In this document: piece after piece, positions 1-8,761 of the stretch
How positions within the stretch are numbered: position 1 is the stretch's first letter
Layout of the letters: the number at the start of each line of letters is the position of its first letter
Assembly: GCF_030371585.1 (NCBI RefSeq)
Contig: NZ_JAUDCE010000014.1
DNA: 48,997 nt
Reading direction: 5' to 3' (one strand)
Source of the DNA: Megamonas hypermegale_A
GTDB taxonomy: Bacteria > Bacillota > Negativicutes > Selenomonadales > Selenomonadaceae
The notes under the pieces: generated by a model
Told to the model about the DNA's origin: nothing
The model's database searches: none
The model's input: only the letters and a program-made list of their open reading frames with translations
Position numbers and translations under genes: made by a program

Positions 1-38
1 TGTATATTAGTTATTTATTATAAAATCTGCGTTGTTTG

Positions 39-68
39 TTGCAAACAACAGATAATTTACGGTAAAAT
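39..68 (+). promoter_or_regulatory. Sigma-70 type promoter for the dapF operon
   Basis: A -35 TTGCAA (39-44) and a -10 TAAAAT (63-68) stand 18 bases apart, about 30 bases before dapF. The -35 sits in a small hairpin (GTTGTTTG at 31-38, CAAACAAC at 42-49). Seen by eye; no transcript data. Confidence 0.5.
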
Positions 69-99
69 CTTAAGGGGATTTTTAGAGGAGGATTTTGTA

Positions 100-930
100 A
101 TGAAATTTAATTTTGTAAAATGGCAGGCTTGCGGAAATGATTTTGTACTGGTAAATGCTTTCCATAATGAAGATGTATCTGAAATCAGAGACAATGCCGA
201 AAAAATCTGCGACCGCCATTTCGGCGCAGGCGCGGACGGCGTTATTTTTATTTTGCCGTCGGAAATTGCCGATTTTCGTATGCAGATTATCAACAGCGAC
301 GGCAGCGAAGCGGAAATGTGCGGCAACGGTATCCGCTGTTTTGCCAAAGCCGTTCATGAGCTTGGGCTTACGGATAAATGCAAATTCACGGTGGAAACGG
401 GAGCGGGCATCATCATTCCGGAAATCCAGCCTGACGGCACCGTTCATGTAGACATGGGCGAGCCCGTTCTGGAAGGCGACAAAATTCCGGTAGCTGGTTT
501 CGGCAGCAATAAAGTCATAAGCGAAAATATCACGGTCGACGGACAGAATTATAAAATGACGTGCGTATCCATGGGCAATCCGCACTGCGTCGTTTTCGTC
601 GACGATATCAATGCAGTGGAGCTGGAAAAAATCGGACCTAAATTCGAAACGCACAGCGCTTTCCCGCGCAAAACGAATACGGAATTCGTCGAAGTGAAAA
701 ACGACAGCTACGTCCGCATGCGCGTCTGGGAACGCGGCGCAGGCATCACGCTCGCCTGCGGCACCGGCTCATGTGCAACGGGCGTTGCCTGCATGCTCAA
801 TAATTTAACACAGAAAAAAATAAATGTAGAGCTCGACGGCGGCGTGCTTACGATTGAATGGGCGGACAACAATCATATCTATATGACCGGCCCTGCCACG
901 AAAGTATACGAAGCTGTCTGGGTGGACTGA
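100..930 (+). CDS. dapF: Diaminopimelate epimerase
   Basis: Interconverts LL- and meso-diaminopimelate in the cytoplasm, the last step before the lysine and peptidoglycan branch. The 276-residue protein is of normal family length. It shows the two catalytic-cysteine motifs of the family: C74 within EMCGNGIRC and C220 within LACGTGSC, the two acid/base residues of this cofactor-free racemase. The ATG follows a strong AGGAGG site at proper distance. It is the first gene of a tight same-strand run ending with coaBC, a block common in Firmicutes. Meso-DAP supply fits a diderm with DAP-type peptidoglycan. Identification is secure. Confidence 0.97.
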   Translation: MKFNFVKWQACGNDFVLVNAFHNEDVSEIRDNAEKICDRHFGAGADGVIFILPSEIADFRMQIINSDGSEAEMCGNGIRCFAKAVHELGLTDKCKFTVETGAGIIIPEIQPDGTVHVDMGEPVLEGDKIPVAGFGSNKVISENITVDGQNYKMTCVSMGNPHCVVFVDDINAVELEKIGPKFETHSAFPRKTNTEFVEVKNDSYVRMRVWERGAGITLACGTGSCATGVACMLNNLTQKKINVELDGGVLTIEWADNNHIYMTGPATKVYEAVWVD

Positions 931-942
931 AGGAGGATTATC

Positions 943-1839
943 GTGCCAAGAAGTATGACCGGTTTCGGCAGTGCGCAGTTTGACGACGGCACATATAAAA
1001 TCGGCGTAGAGATGAAAGCCGTCAACAATCGTTACCGCGATGTGTCGGTGCGTATGCCGAGCGTTCTGCGTCCGCTGGAAACGGATATAATCAACGTTTT
1101 AAATAAATACAACCTGCGCGGCAAAATAGATATTTTCATAAATTTTGTCAATAACAGCGATAATAAAAAACAGCTGTCGGTCGATAAAGATTTACTTGCC
1201 GCTTATTATAACAGCCTGCAGGAAATCGAAGCGACCGTAAAGAAACTGCACAAAAAAGCCAAATTCGACAAGGTCTCACTGCTTGATTTGGCCGCTTATC
1301 CCGGCATCATCAATGAAGAAGACGTGCAGCTCAATCTGGAGGAAATCAAACCGCTGCTGTTAAATACAGTTACGGAAGCTACCGACGCTTTCGTTAAAAT
1401 GAAAATAAGTGAAGGCGAAAATCTGAAAAAGGATTTAATCAGCCGCACCGGCGTTATTGCCAATCTTGTACAGCAGATACGCACGGCAGCACCGGAACGG
1501 CTCGAAAACTACCGCGCTCATTTAGTCGAAACACTGCATTCCCTGCTGGCGGAAACGGATATCGATGAAAACCGCATTATTCAAGAATGCGCAATAATGG
1601 CGGATAAAATGGACATCACCGAAGAACTTGTACGCATGGACAGCCATCTGCAGCAGTTCGGCGAAACACTGAATACGGAAGGCAATATCGGCAGAAAAAT
1701 GGATTTCATCGTTCAGGAAATGAACCGCGAAACGAATACGATGGCTTCCAAAGCCAACAATGCCCTTATCGCCAAACTCGTTGTGGAAATAAAAGGTGAA
1801 CTGGAAAAAATCCGCGAACAAATTCAAAATATCGAATAA
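943..1839 (+). CDS. YicC/YloC family endoribonuclease
   Basis: Member of the YicC/YloC family, whose studied members are endoribonucleases acting in RNA turnover. The start is a GTG at 943 placed seven bases after AAGGAGG; the N-terminus MPRSMTGFG is the family hallmark and supports that start. The 298 residues match usual length. The N-terminal YicC domain is followed by a C-terminal DUF1732-type region with the conserved stretch IGRKMDFIVQEMNRE and NTMASK. It lies 12 bases behind dapF and 19 before remA, so it is probably cotranscribed with both. The physiological RNA target cannot be told from sequence. Confidence 0.93.
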   Translation: MPRSMTGFGSAQFDDGTYKIGVEMKAVNNRYRDVSVRMPSVLRPLETDIINVLNKYNLRGKIDIFINFVNNSDNKKQLSVDKDLLAAYYNSLQEIEATVKKLHKKAKFDKVSLLDLAAYPGIINEEDVQLNLEEIKPLLLNTVTEATDAFVKMKISEGENLKKDLISRTGVIANLVQQIRTAAPERLENYRAHLVETLHSLLAETDIDENRIIQECAIMADKMDITEELVRMDSHLQQFGETLNTEGNIGRKMDFIVQEMNRETNTMASKANNALIAKLVVEIKGELEKIREQIQNIE

Positions 1840-1858
1840 CCGCTACAGGTGAACAGCA

Positions 1859-2131
1859 ATGAAGGTCAATCTGATAAACGTCGGTTACGGCAATATCGTT
1901 GCCGCCAATAGAATTATTTCCATAGTGGGAGCAGAGTCGGCACCGATAAAACGCATAATTGCCGATGCAAAAGAAGCAAAAAAATTAATCGACGCATCGT
2001 TTGGTAAAAAAACCCGTTCCGTAATCATTATGGACAGCGGCCATGTCATCTTGTCCGCTGTCCAGCCGGAAACGGTAGCGGGCAGAATAAATGTTAATTT
2101 AAGTAAAGAAAAGGATTATAGTGATGAGTAA
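1859..2131 (+). CDS. remA: RemA family regulator (DUF370)
   Basis: Small DNA-binding regulator of the DUF370/RemA family; in Bacillus subtilis RemA activates biofilm matrix and osmoprotection genes. The 90 residues match family length, with the typical start MKVNLINVGYGNIVAANRII and the central RSVIIMDSGHVILS strand pair. Its position between yicC and gmk is conserved in many Firmicutes, which supports the call more than any single motif. The ribosome site is weak (AGGTG), and its end overlaps the start of gmk by a few bases, suggesting translational coupling. Its targets in this organism are unknown. Confidence 0.92.
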   Translation: MKVNLINVGYGNIVAANRIISIVGAESAPIKRIIADAKEAKKLIDASFGKKTRSVIIMDSGHVILSAVQPETVAGRINVNLSKEKDYSDE

Positions 2132-2744
2132 GAAAAAGGGGAATTTAATAGTCATTTCCGGTCCGTCCGGTACCGGTAAGGGAACTGTCTGTAAGCAGTT
2201 ACTGGAAAAACACAGCGAGATAGCCTATTCCATTTCGGCAACCACCCGTGCGCCGCGCGTCGGCGAGGTAAACGGCAAGGATTACTGGTTCTTGTCGAAA
2301 GAGGAATTTCAGCAGATGATAGCCGAAAACAAACTGCTGGAATGGGCTGAGGTGTACGGCAATTATTATGGTACGCCGGTGGAAAAAGTGCGTGAGGTCT
2401 TAGAAAGCGGCCGCGATATGCTGCTGGAAATCGACACGAAAGGCGCTATGAACGTACAGAAAATATTTTTAAAGGAAGCTACATTTATCTTTTTAATTCC
2501 GCCGTCGCTCGCCGAGCTGGAACGGCGCATCCGCGGCCGCGGCAAGGACAGCGAAGAAGCCATCATACGCCGTCTCGATGAAGCCATCGGCGAAATCTCG
2601 CGCGGCAACAACTATGATTACGTAATCGTCAACGATGTTGTCGACAATGTCGTAGCAAAAATTGAACATATTATTGAAGCGGAACGCTGTGCAGTGTATA
2701 ATAATTTAGATAAGCTGCAGGAGCTTATGCACGAAAAACAGTAA
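2121..2744 (+). CDS. gmk: Guanylate kinase
   Basis: Phosphorylates GMP to GDP with ATP. The P-loop GPSGTGKGT lies at residues 14-22, followed by the GMP-binding region SATTRAPRVGE and the YGTPVEKVRE segment typical of Gmk. The 207 residues are normal. Two starts are possible: GTG at 2121 (six bases after AAGG) or ATG at 2124 (nine bases after). Both lie inside the 3' end of remA, so translation is likely coupled. Fourth gene of the dapF-coaBC run. Secure. Confidence 0.96.
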   Translation: MMSKKKGNLIVISGPSGTGKGTVCKQLLEKHSEIAYSISATTRAPRVGEVNGKDYWFLSKEEFQQMIAENKLLEWAEVYGNYYGTPVEKVREVLESGRDMLLEIDTKGAMNVQKIFLKEATFIFLIPPSLAELERRIRGRGKDSEEAIIRRLDEAIGEISRGNNYDYVIVNDVVDNVVAKIEHIIEAERCAVYNNLDKLQELMHEKQ

Positions 2745-2778
2745 ATTGATTTAAAAATTAAAAAGGAGAGGATTTATA

Positions 2779-2988
2779 ATGGATATTGTACATCCTTCTA
2801 TGGACCAGCTTTTACCGAAAGTTGACAGCAAATATACTTTAGTTGTTTTAGCAGCTAAAAGAGCCAGACAGATTTTGACCGGCTCGGAAGTGAAATCCGT
2901 ATTACAGTCGCATAAAGACGTTACAAACGCTCTGGAAGAAATCGCTGAAGACAAAATCACTTATAAACGTGAGAAAAAGTCCTTATAA
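2779..2988 (+). CDS. rpoZ: DNA-directed RNA polymerase omega subunit
   Basis: Omega subunit, which aids assembly and stability of RNA polymerase. At 69 residues it is short, as in many Firmicutes. The helix LVVLAAKRARQIL corresponds to the conserved omega signature around the AKRAR motif. Its place between gmk and coaBC is the standard Firmicutes arrangement. It has a good AAGGAGAGG ribosome site. The last residues are lysine-rich and not diagnostic. Confidence 0.93.
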   Translation: MDIVHPSMDQLLPKVDSKYTLVVLAAKRARQILTGSEVKSVLQSHKDVTNALEEIAEDKITYKREKKSL

Positions 2989-3001
2989 TAAGGAGTAAAC
3001 C

Positions 3002-4216
3002 ATGCTGAAAGATAAAAACATCCTGCTCGCCGTATGCGGCGGAATTGCCGTCTACAAAGTCATCGAAGTCGCCAGCCGCCTGCGCAAGTCCGGTGCAAAC
3101 GTGCATGTGGTAATGACAAAAGAAGCGACGAATTTTGTCGCTCCGCTCACATTTCAGGAAATCAGCGGCAATCCTGTCAATGTTTCCATGTGGGAAAAAG
3201 TTACCAACTGGAACGTTGAGCATATCGCTCTTGCCAATCTGGCTGATTTAGTGCTCGTAGCACCGGCGACAGCCAACATCATCGGCAAAATCGCCGGCGG
3301 CATCGCTGACGATATGCTCACAACCGTCATTATGGCGACGAAAGCGCCCGTACTTTTAGCACCGGCGATGAACAGCAACATGTTCACCAATCCGATTACG
3401 CAGCGCAATCTAAAAACGCTGCGCAGTTTCGGCTACAGAATAATCGAACCGGCCAGCGGTCATCTTGCCTGCGGCATAAACGGAGTCGGCCGTCTGCCAG
3501 AAGCCGTCGATTTATTCCATGAAATCGAAAATTATTTTGCCGCTGCCAAAAAACAGACACTTGCCGGCAAAAAAGTAATCGTCAGCGCGGCCGGCACGCG
3601 GGAGCCTATCGACCCTGTACGCTACATCAGCAACCGCTCCAGCGGCAAAATGGGTTATGCCATCGCGCAGGCGGCAGCCGACCGCGGCGCGCAGGTGGTG
3701 CTCGTTTCCGGCATTACCAATCTTCCTGCACCGCGCAATGTAAAACTCATCAAAGTCGAATCGGCGCGCGAAATGCAATCAAGCATTGAAACGTATTTTC
3801 CGGACTGCGACATCACGATTATGGCGGCGGCCGTCTCCGATTACCGCGTGAAGGACGTTGCCGAGCAGAAAATAAAAAAATCGGACGAAGTCATGACGAT
3901 TGAGCTCGTGAAAAATCCTGATATTTTAAAAGGGCTCGGCGAAAAGAAAACGGCTAAGCAGTATCTCGTCGGCTTTGCTGCTGAAACGCAGAACGTTTTA
4001 GAATATGCTCAGGGCAAGCTCCAGCGCAAAAATCTGGACATGATTGTGGCCAACGACGTAAGCCAGGCTCAGGCCGGTTTCAACGTCGATACGAATATCG
4101 CCAAAATCATCACCAGCGACGGACAGATAAAGCAAGCTCCGCTTATGCAGAAAACGCAGCTTGCCGAACTGATACTCGACACAATCGAAGAAAAAATGTA
4201 CAAAGAAAACTGCTGA
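3002..4216 (+). CDS. coaBC: Bifunctional phosphopantothenoylcysteine decarboxylase / phosphopantothenate-cysteine ligase
   Basis: Carries out two steps of coenzyme A synthesis: CTP-dependent ligation of cysteine to 4'-phosphopantothenate (CoaB) and FMN-dependent decarboxylation of the product (CoaC). The N-terminal half is the CoaC flavoprotein with the active-site histidine H74 in NVEHIALANL, the PAMNSNM motif and the CGINGVGR substrate flap. The C-terminal half is CoaB with DPVRYISNRSSGKMG and the CTP-site lysine region KIKKSDE. The 404 residues match the fused form. The gene ends inside a terminator hairpin, closing the operon. Confidence 0.96.
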   Translation: MLKDKNILLAVCGGIAVYKVIEVASRLRKSGANVHVVMTKEATNFVAPLTFQEISGNPVNVSMWEKVTNWNVEHIALANLADLVLVAPATANIIGKIAGGIADDMLTTVIMATKAPVLLAPAMNSNMFTNPITQRNLKTLRSFGYRIIEPASGHLACGINGVGRLPEAVDLFHEIENYFAAAKKQTLAGKKVIVSAAGTREPIDPVRYISNRSSGKMGYAIAQAAADRGAQVVLVSGITNLPAPRNVKLIKVESAREMQSSIETYFPDCDITIMAAAVSDYRVKDVAEQKIKKSDEVMTIELVKNPDILKGLGEKKTAKQYLVGFAAETQNVLEYAQGKLQRKNLDMIVANDVSQAQAGFNVDTNIAKIITSDGQIKQAPLMQKTQLAELILDTIEEKMYKENC

Positions 4217-4237
4217 GATTTCTCAGCAGTTTTTTTT
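4209..4237 (+). terminator. Intrinsic terminator after coaBC
   Basis: ACTGCTGAGA (4209-4218) pairs perfectly with TCTCAGCAGT (4221-4230) across a two-base loop and is followed by a T run. The coaBC stop codon lies within the left arm. On the other strand the same stem is followed by four T, so it may also serve the convergent gene that ends at 4236. Confidence 0.85.
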
Positions 4238-5123
4238 ATTCTATGAAGTTAATTAATTTGCCGATTGGCGGAATTTCACAGACAACCGTATCGCCTTTTT
4301 TGAGCCACTTGCCCGGTTTATAACCCATGCCCACGCCGGACGGTGTTCCCGTCGCGATGATGTCGCCCGCTTCGAGCGTCATTCCCTGCGACAGCTCGGC
4401 TATTATGGACGGAATATCATGCAGAAATAATTTCGTATTGGAATTTTGCCTCAGTTCATCATTTACGCTGCATTTTACATCAACTTCCACCGGGAAAGTC
4501 AGTGCCGATTTGTGCAGAATGACCGGTCCCATTGCACTGTACGTATCCAGCGATTTTCCCCTGAACCACTGCATATGCTTTTTCTGCAAGCGGCGCGAAG
4601 AGAAATCATTGAATATGCTGTAGCCGAAAATATAGTCTTCCGCCTCTTCCTTTCGTATGTTTTTTCCCGTTTTGCCGATAATCACCGCCAGTTCCACTTC
4701 ATAATCAACGGCGCTGTCAATATCGAAACATGCCTGCACTTTTTCCTCGCTGCCCAGTATTTTTATCGCCCGCTTGCCGAAATAAACGGCATCATTCGTT
4801 TCTTTCTTAAAACCGTCCACTCTGTCCTGCGTTTCCTGCAAATGCGCGCTGTAATTCACACCGACGCATAAGATATCGTGCAGCGGCCGCTCTATCGGCG
4901 CCAGAATTTTTATATCCTCCACTTTCGTCTTGAACAGCCTTTCATTCTGCAGCCAGCTGTGCAGCTTATCTATATCCTTATCCGTCAGATTTTCCACGAC
5001 TTTCTGCATTGTCGATAAATCCTTCTGCAAAAAAACATCCTTCAAATTCATCACGGCCGTTTCCTGTGCATTAAATATACCGATTTCGACCGCATCATTT
5101 TGCCGATACCGTACAAATTTCAT
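4236..5123 (-). CDS. Fumarylacetoacetate hydrolase family protein
   Basis: Cytoplasmic metal-dependent enzyme of the FAH superfamily, which cleaves or decarboxylates beta-diketone or oxo-acid substrates. The C-terminal fold motifs are clear: LCVGVNYSAH, DYEVELAVIIG (metal-binding acidic pair), GYSIFNDFSSR, GDIIATGTPSGVGMG. About 295 residues, normal. I place the start at ATG 5123 (MKFVRYR), ten bases after AAAGG; a TTG nine bases further upstream is less likely. Stand-alone gene convergent with coaBC. The exact substrate (acylpyruvate, oxaloacetate, homoprotocatechuate intermediates and others) cannot be decided. Confidence 0.85.
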   Translation of the reverse strand: MKFVRYRQNDAVEIGIFNAQETAVMNLKDVFLQKDLSTMQKVVENLTDKDIDKLHSWLQNERLFKTKVEDIKILAPIERPLHDILCVGVNYSAHLQETQDRVDGFKKETNDAVYFGKRAIKILGSEEKVQACFDIDSAVDYEVELAVIIGKTGKNIRKEEAEDYIFGYSIFNDFSSRRLQKKHMQWFRGKSLDTYSAMGPVILHKSALTFPVEVDVKCSVNDELRQNSNTKLFLHDIPSIIAELSQGMTLEAGDIIATGTPSGVGMGYKPGKWLKKGDTVVCEIPPIGKLINFIE

Positions 5124-5147
5124 TCCTACCAAACCTTTCTTTCTATC

Positions 5148-5193
5148 CGCTGTGCCGATTGATTGGTAAAATCCAATCTTTTAGAGCACAGCG
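5148..5193. other. Hairpin in the leader of the FAH-family gene
   Basis: CGCTGTGC (5148-5155) pairs with GCACAGCG (5186-5193), and within it GATTGG (5161-5166) pairs with CCAATC (5173-5178). On the plus strand it is followed by six T, so it looks like a plus-strand terminator, although no plus-strand gene precedes it. On the minus strand it lies in the untranslated leader. The remainder of 5194-5350 is AT-rich with no gene seen. Confidence 0.5.
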
Positions 5194-5354
5194 ATTTTTT
5201 CGTATTATGTTTATAGTTACATTTTTTCAGTGCAAAATCCTGCTAAAAATTATTTTCACGGCAAAAACAATTTATCTATTTATACTGCTGATTACAATCT
5301 ATCTGTTATGCGGGCACAACAGATAATTCATATCTTTTTTCTGTTATTTTTCTA

Positions 5355-5391
5355 TTGACACAGCCGTGTATTCATACTAAAATAATAGTAT
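5355..5391 (+). promoter_or_regulatory. suf operon promoter with overlapping palindrome
   Basis: TTGACA (5355-5360), a 17-base spacer and TAAAAT (5378-5383) form a near-consensus promoter about 115 bases before sufC. A palindrome ATACTA-AAATAA-TAGTAT (5374-5391) covers the -10 and early transcribed bases, where a repressor would act. The ACTA...TAGT core recalls operators of Rrf2-family (IscR-like) iron-sulfur regulators; that link is inference. Confidence 0.6.
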
Positions 5392-5500
5392 ATCGAGTAT
5401 AAATAAATTTTATATTTTATACCAAATGCAATAAATAATTTATCTATTTTTAGGTCTTTTAAACCTATTATATTGCTAGGTTTAGCGAAAGGAAAAAGCT

Positions 5501-6250
5501 ATGAACAACACTGTTTTAAAAATAAATAATTTGAACGCCGGTGCAGAAGGAAAAACCATTCTGCACGACTTAAACCTGCAGATAAATGCCGGTGAAACGC
5601 ATGTACTGATGGGACCGAACGGTGCCGGTAAATCCACTTTGGGCAACGTGATTTTAGGTAATCCGCAATACAGCGTTACCAAAGGCTCCATCTTTTGGGA
5701 AAATACGGATATTACGACGCTTCGCACCGACGAGCGGGCGCAAAAGGGAATGTTCATGTCATTCCAAAATCCGCTCGAAATACCGGGCATTTCTATTTCC
5801 CAATTTATCCGCACTGCTCTGCAGGCTCAATCGGGGCAGAATATCCGCTTCAAGGAATTCCGCACTCGGATAAATGCAGCGGCAAAAGCTCTGCACATCA
5901 AGCCTGAGTGGATTAACCGCGAGCTGAACGTCGGCTTTTCCGGCGGCGAACGCAAAAAAATCGAAATGCTGCAGCTTTTAATGCTTCAGCCGAAACTCGC
6001 CATTCTGGACGAAACAGACTCGGGACTTGACGTCGATGCTGTGAAAACCGTTTCTCAGGGTATCGAAACATTCCAGCAAAATTCTGACCGCAGTCTGCTC
6101 ATCATCACGCACAACAGCAAAATTCTCGAATACCTGCATGTCGATTTCGTGCATATCATCGTCAACGGCACTATCGTAAAAACGGGCAGTGCTTCACTGA
6201 TTGAAGTCATCAACGAACAGGGCTATGAACCGTTTTTAAGCGATAAATAA
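5501..6250 (+). CDS. sufC: Fe-S cluster assembly ATPase SufC
   Basis: ABC-type ATPase that, with SufB and SufD, forms the scaffold on which iron-sulfur clusters are built. Walker A GPNGAGKST is at residues 38-46; the signature FSGGERKKIE and Walker B LAILDETDSGLD are present. The 249 residues are normal. It has a good AAAGGAA ribosome site and is the first gene of the sufCBDSU operon, the order usual in Firmicutes. There is no SufA-type carrier or Rrf2 regulator gene within the operon. Confidence 0.97.
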   Translation: MNNTVLKINNLNAGAEGKTILHDLNLQINAGETHVLMGPNGAGKSTLGNVILGNPQYSVTKGSIFWENTDITTLRTDERAQKGMFMSFQNPLEIPGISISQFIRTALQAQSGQNIRFKEFRTRINAAAKALHIKPEWINRELNVGFSGGERKKIEMLQLLMLQPKLAILDETDSGLDVDAVKTVSQGIETFQQNSDRSLLIITHNSKILEYLHVDFVHIIVNGTIVKTGSASLIEVINEQGYEPFLSDK

Positions 6251-6261
6251 GGAGGCCTGTC

Positions 6262-7677
6262 ATGAATAAACAAAATCAATATATCAACGAAGCCGCCGTT
6301 ACGGAAAACCGCTACGATTTCCGCAATGAGGAAAGGGACGCTTACCGCATTGCGAAAGGATTGACACCGGAAATCATCACGGAGATTTCGCAGAAAAAGA
6401 ATGAACCGCAGTGGATGAGAGATTTCCGCCTGCGCTGTCTCGATATTTACTACAGCCTTGATGTGCCGCCGTGGGGTCCGTCCATTGAAGGGCTCGACAT
6501 TGATAATATCGTAACGTACGTAAAACCGCACACAGCCATGCAGGGCAAATGGCAGGATGTGCCGGAGGATATTAAAGACACATTTGAAAAACTCGGCATA
6601 CCGCAGGCGGAGCAGAAATCGCTCGCCGGTGTCGGCGCACAGTACGATTCGGAAGTCGTCTACCATAATTTAAAAGAAGAAGTCGCCCGTCTCGGCGTCA
6701 TCTATACGGATATCGAAACGGCGCTGCAAGGACCGTTCGAGCCGATGATACGGCAGCATTTCATGCAGCTCGTCACGCCACGCGACCATAAATTCGCCGC
6801 TCTGCACGGCGCCGTATGGTCCGGCGGTTCTTTTGTCTACGTACCGCCCGGCGTTAAAGTGGATATCCCGCTGCAATCGTATTTTCGCTTAAACGCCGCC
6901 GGGGCAGGTCAGTTTGAACATACGCTCATCATTGTGGATAAAGGAGCAGACCTGCACTTTATCGAGGGCTGTTCCGCGCCGAAATACAATGTTGCCAATC
7001 TGCACGCCGGCTGCGTCGAGCTGTTCGTCGCCGACGAGGCAAAACTTCGCTATTCCACTATCGAAAACTGGTCGAAAAATATGTACAACCTCAATACGAA
7101 ACGGGCCAAAGTCGGCAAAAACGCCGTCATGGAATGGATTTCCGGCTCATTCGGCTCGCACATTTCCTATCTCTATCCGATGACAATTCTCGCGGGCGAA
7201 AACGCCAAAGCCGAATTCACCGGCATCACTTTTGCCGGCAAGGGACAAAATCTCGATACGGGAGCAAAAATGGTGCACAGCGCCGCCAATACTTCCTCCC
7301 TGATTAACACGAAATCAATTTCCAAAGACGGCGGCGCGAGTACATTCCGCAGCAGCGTCGTGGTGGCCAAAAACGCCGTTCACAGCAAAGCTCTCGTTTC
7401 CTGCCAGTCGCTGATGCTCGACAATATTTCCCGCTCCGATACCGTGCCCGCCATGGATATCCGCACCAATAAGGCAAATGTCGCTCATGAAGCCAAAATC
7501 GGACGCATCAGCGACCAGGCCGTATTCTATCTGATGAGCCGCGGACTCAGTGAAGCCGCCGCCCGCGCCATGATTGTCAACGGCTTTGCCAATCCGATAT
7601 CAAAAGAACTGCCTGTGGAATATGCCGTCGAAATGAACCATTTAATTCAACTGGAAATGGAAGGAGCTATCGGCTGA
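6262..7677 (+). CDS. sufB: Fe-S cluster assembly scaffold SufB
   Basis: Core subunit of the SufBC2D scaffold; binds nascent cluster and receives sulfur. The 471 residues are of usual length, with the long beta-helix typical of the family (SGSFGSHISYLYPMTIL) and the conserved C-terminal SDQAVFYLMSRGLSE segment shared with SufD. The ATG follows AAGGAGG. It is 11 bases behind sufC and one base ahead of sufD. Confidence 0.97.
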   Translation: MNKQNQYINEAAVTENRYDFRNEERDAYRIAKGLTPEIITEISQKKNEPQWMRDFRLRCLDIYYSLDVPPWGPSIEGLDIDNIVTYVKPHTAMQGKWQDVPEDIKDTFEKLGIPQAEQKSLAGVGAQYDSEVVYHNLKEEVARLGVIYTDIETALQGPFEPMIRQHFMQLVTPRDHKFAALHGAVWSGGSFVYVPPGVKVDIPLQSYFRLNAAGAGQFEHTLIIVDKGADLHFIEGCSAPKYNVANLHAGCVELFVADEAKLRYSTIENWSKNMYNLNTKRAKVGKNAVMEWISGSFGSHISYLYPMTILAGENAKAEFTGITFAGKGQNLDTGAKMVHSAANTSSLINTKSISKDGGASTFRSSVVVAKNAVHSKALVSCQSLMLDNISRSDTVPAMDIRTNKANVAHEAKIGRISDQAVFYLMSRGLSEAAARAMIVNGFANPISKELPVEYAVEMNHLIQLEMEGAIG

Positions 7678-7678
7678 T

Positions 7679-8761
7679 ATGGAAAACACTGTAATTATAC
7701 GAAATGCCAACAAATTACCCGTTCCGACATGGCGCTGGCTCAAACTCAACGACAACACCATCGCCTGCGACAAGACGGGAAGCCGCGTAAATATCGAGCC
7801 GCAGATACTGAATCTGCCGGATAAAATAACCATAGAAAAAAACGTGCCGGCGGATTTTCCTGCCGTAAAAACAGGTATCGGCACCGATGCCGACGAATTT
7901 GTGCATACACATGCTTTCGAGCACAATACCGTTACAATAGAAGAAAATGCTGTAATCAGTGAACCTGTCAGCTTTATCTATAAATTGAACGACAACAATT
8001 TCTGCACCCACGCCGATTATATTCACGCCAAGAAAAATTCATGCGCAACGCTGATTTTCGTCTACACTTCACCATATGACGCTGCTGGGCTGCACGGTGC
8101 CGGTCTTAAAATCCTTGCGGAGGAAAACGCCCAAATCAATATAATTCAACTGCAAACACTGGGCAGAAACTTCACCTGTTTCTACGATATCGGCACTACT
8201 GCCGCTGACAGTGCCAAAATCACATTAAGACAGATTGCTCTTGGCGGCCGAAAAAACTGGCTCGGTATCCACGCCGATTTGAAACAGCATAATACTGTAC
8301 TGAAATTAAATCTTGATTATATTGCAGGGCAGAACCAGAATATCGATATAAATTACGTCGCCGCTATTCACGGTCAAAAAAACAATGTGCAGATTACAGC
8401 CAACGGCATTTTAATGCACAATGCGCAAAAAACGATGCGCGGTACGCTCGATTTCAAACAAGGCTGCAAAGGCTCCGTCGGCAATGAAAGTGAAAATGTG
8501 CTGCTGCTCGACGAAGATATCCAGAATAAATCCATTCCGCTGATTTTATGCGGCGAAGATGATATCGAAGGTAATCACAGCGCCTCTATCGGCGAAATGG
8601 ACGAAGCACAGCTTTTTTATCTGTATACGCGCGGTCTCAGCGATGCGCAAATCCGCCGAATGCAAATCGACGCCAAAATCCAGCTCATCTGCAATGATTT
8701 ACCGCAATCCCTGCATGAATACGTACTGAATTACGAAAAAAATTTTAAGGAGGCTGTTTAA
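7679..8761 (+). CDS. sufD: Fe-S cluster assembly protein SufD
   Basis: Paralogue of SufB that completes the SufBC2D scaffold and helps iron entry. The 360 residues form the SufD beta-helix; the C-terminal part HSASIGEMDEAQLFYLYTRG matches the conserved SufB/D core helix with the histidine implicated in iron binding. It begins one base after sufB and ends directly before sufS. The N-terminal third is poorly conserved, as usual in SufD. Confidence 0.93.
   Translation: MENTVIIRNANKLPVPTWRWLKLNDNTIACDKTGSRVNIEPQILNLPDKITIEKNVPADFPAVKTGIGTDADEFVHTHAFEHNTVTIEENAVISEPVSFIYKLNDNNFCTHADYIHAKKNSCATLIFVYTSPYDAAGLHGAGLKILAEENAQINIIQLQTLGRNFTCFYDIGTTAADSAKITLRQIALGGRKNWLGIHADLKQHNTVLKLNLDYIAGQNQNIDINYVAAIHGQKNNVQITANGILMHNAQKTMRGTLDFKQGCKGSVGNESENVLLLDEDIQNKSIPLILCGEDDIEGNHSASIGEMDEAQLFYLYTRGLSDAQIRRMQIDAKIQLICNDLPQSLHEYVLNYEKNFKEAV

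Noticed and set aside
82..654. Minus-strand open frame opposite dapF
   Set aside because: dapF is certain; the opposite frame shows no motif.
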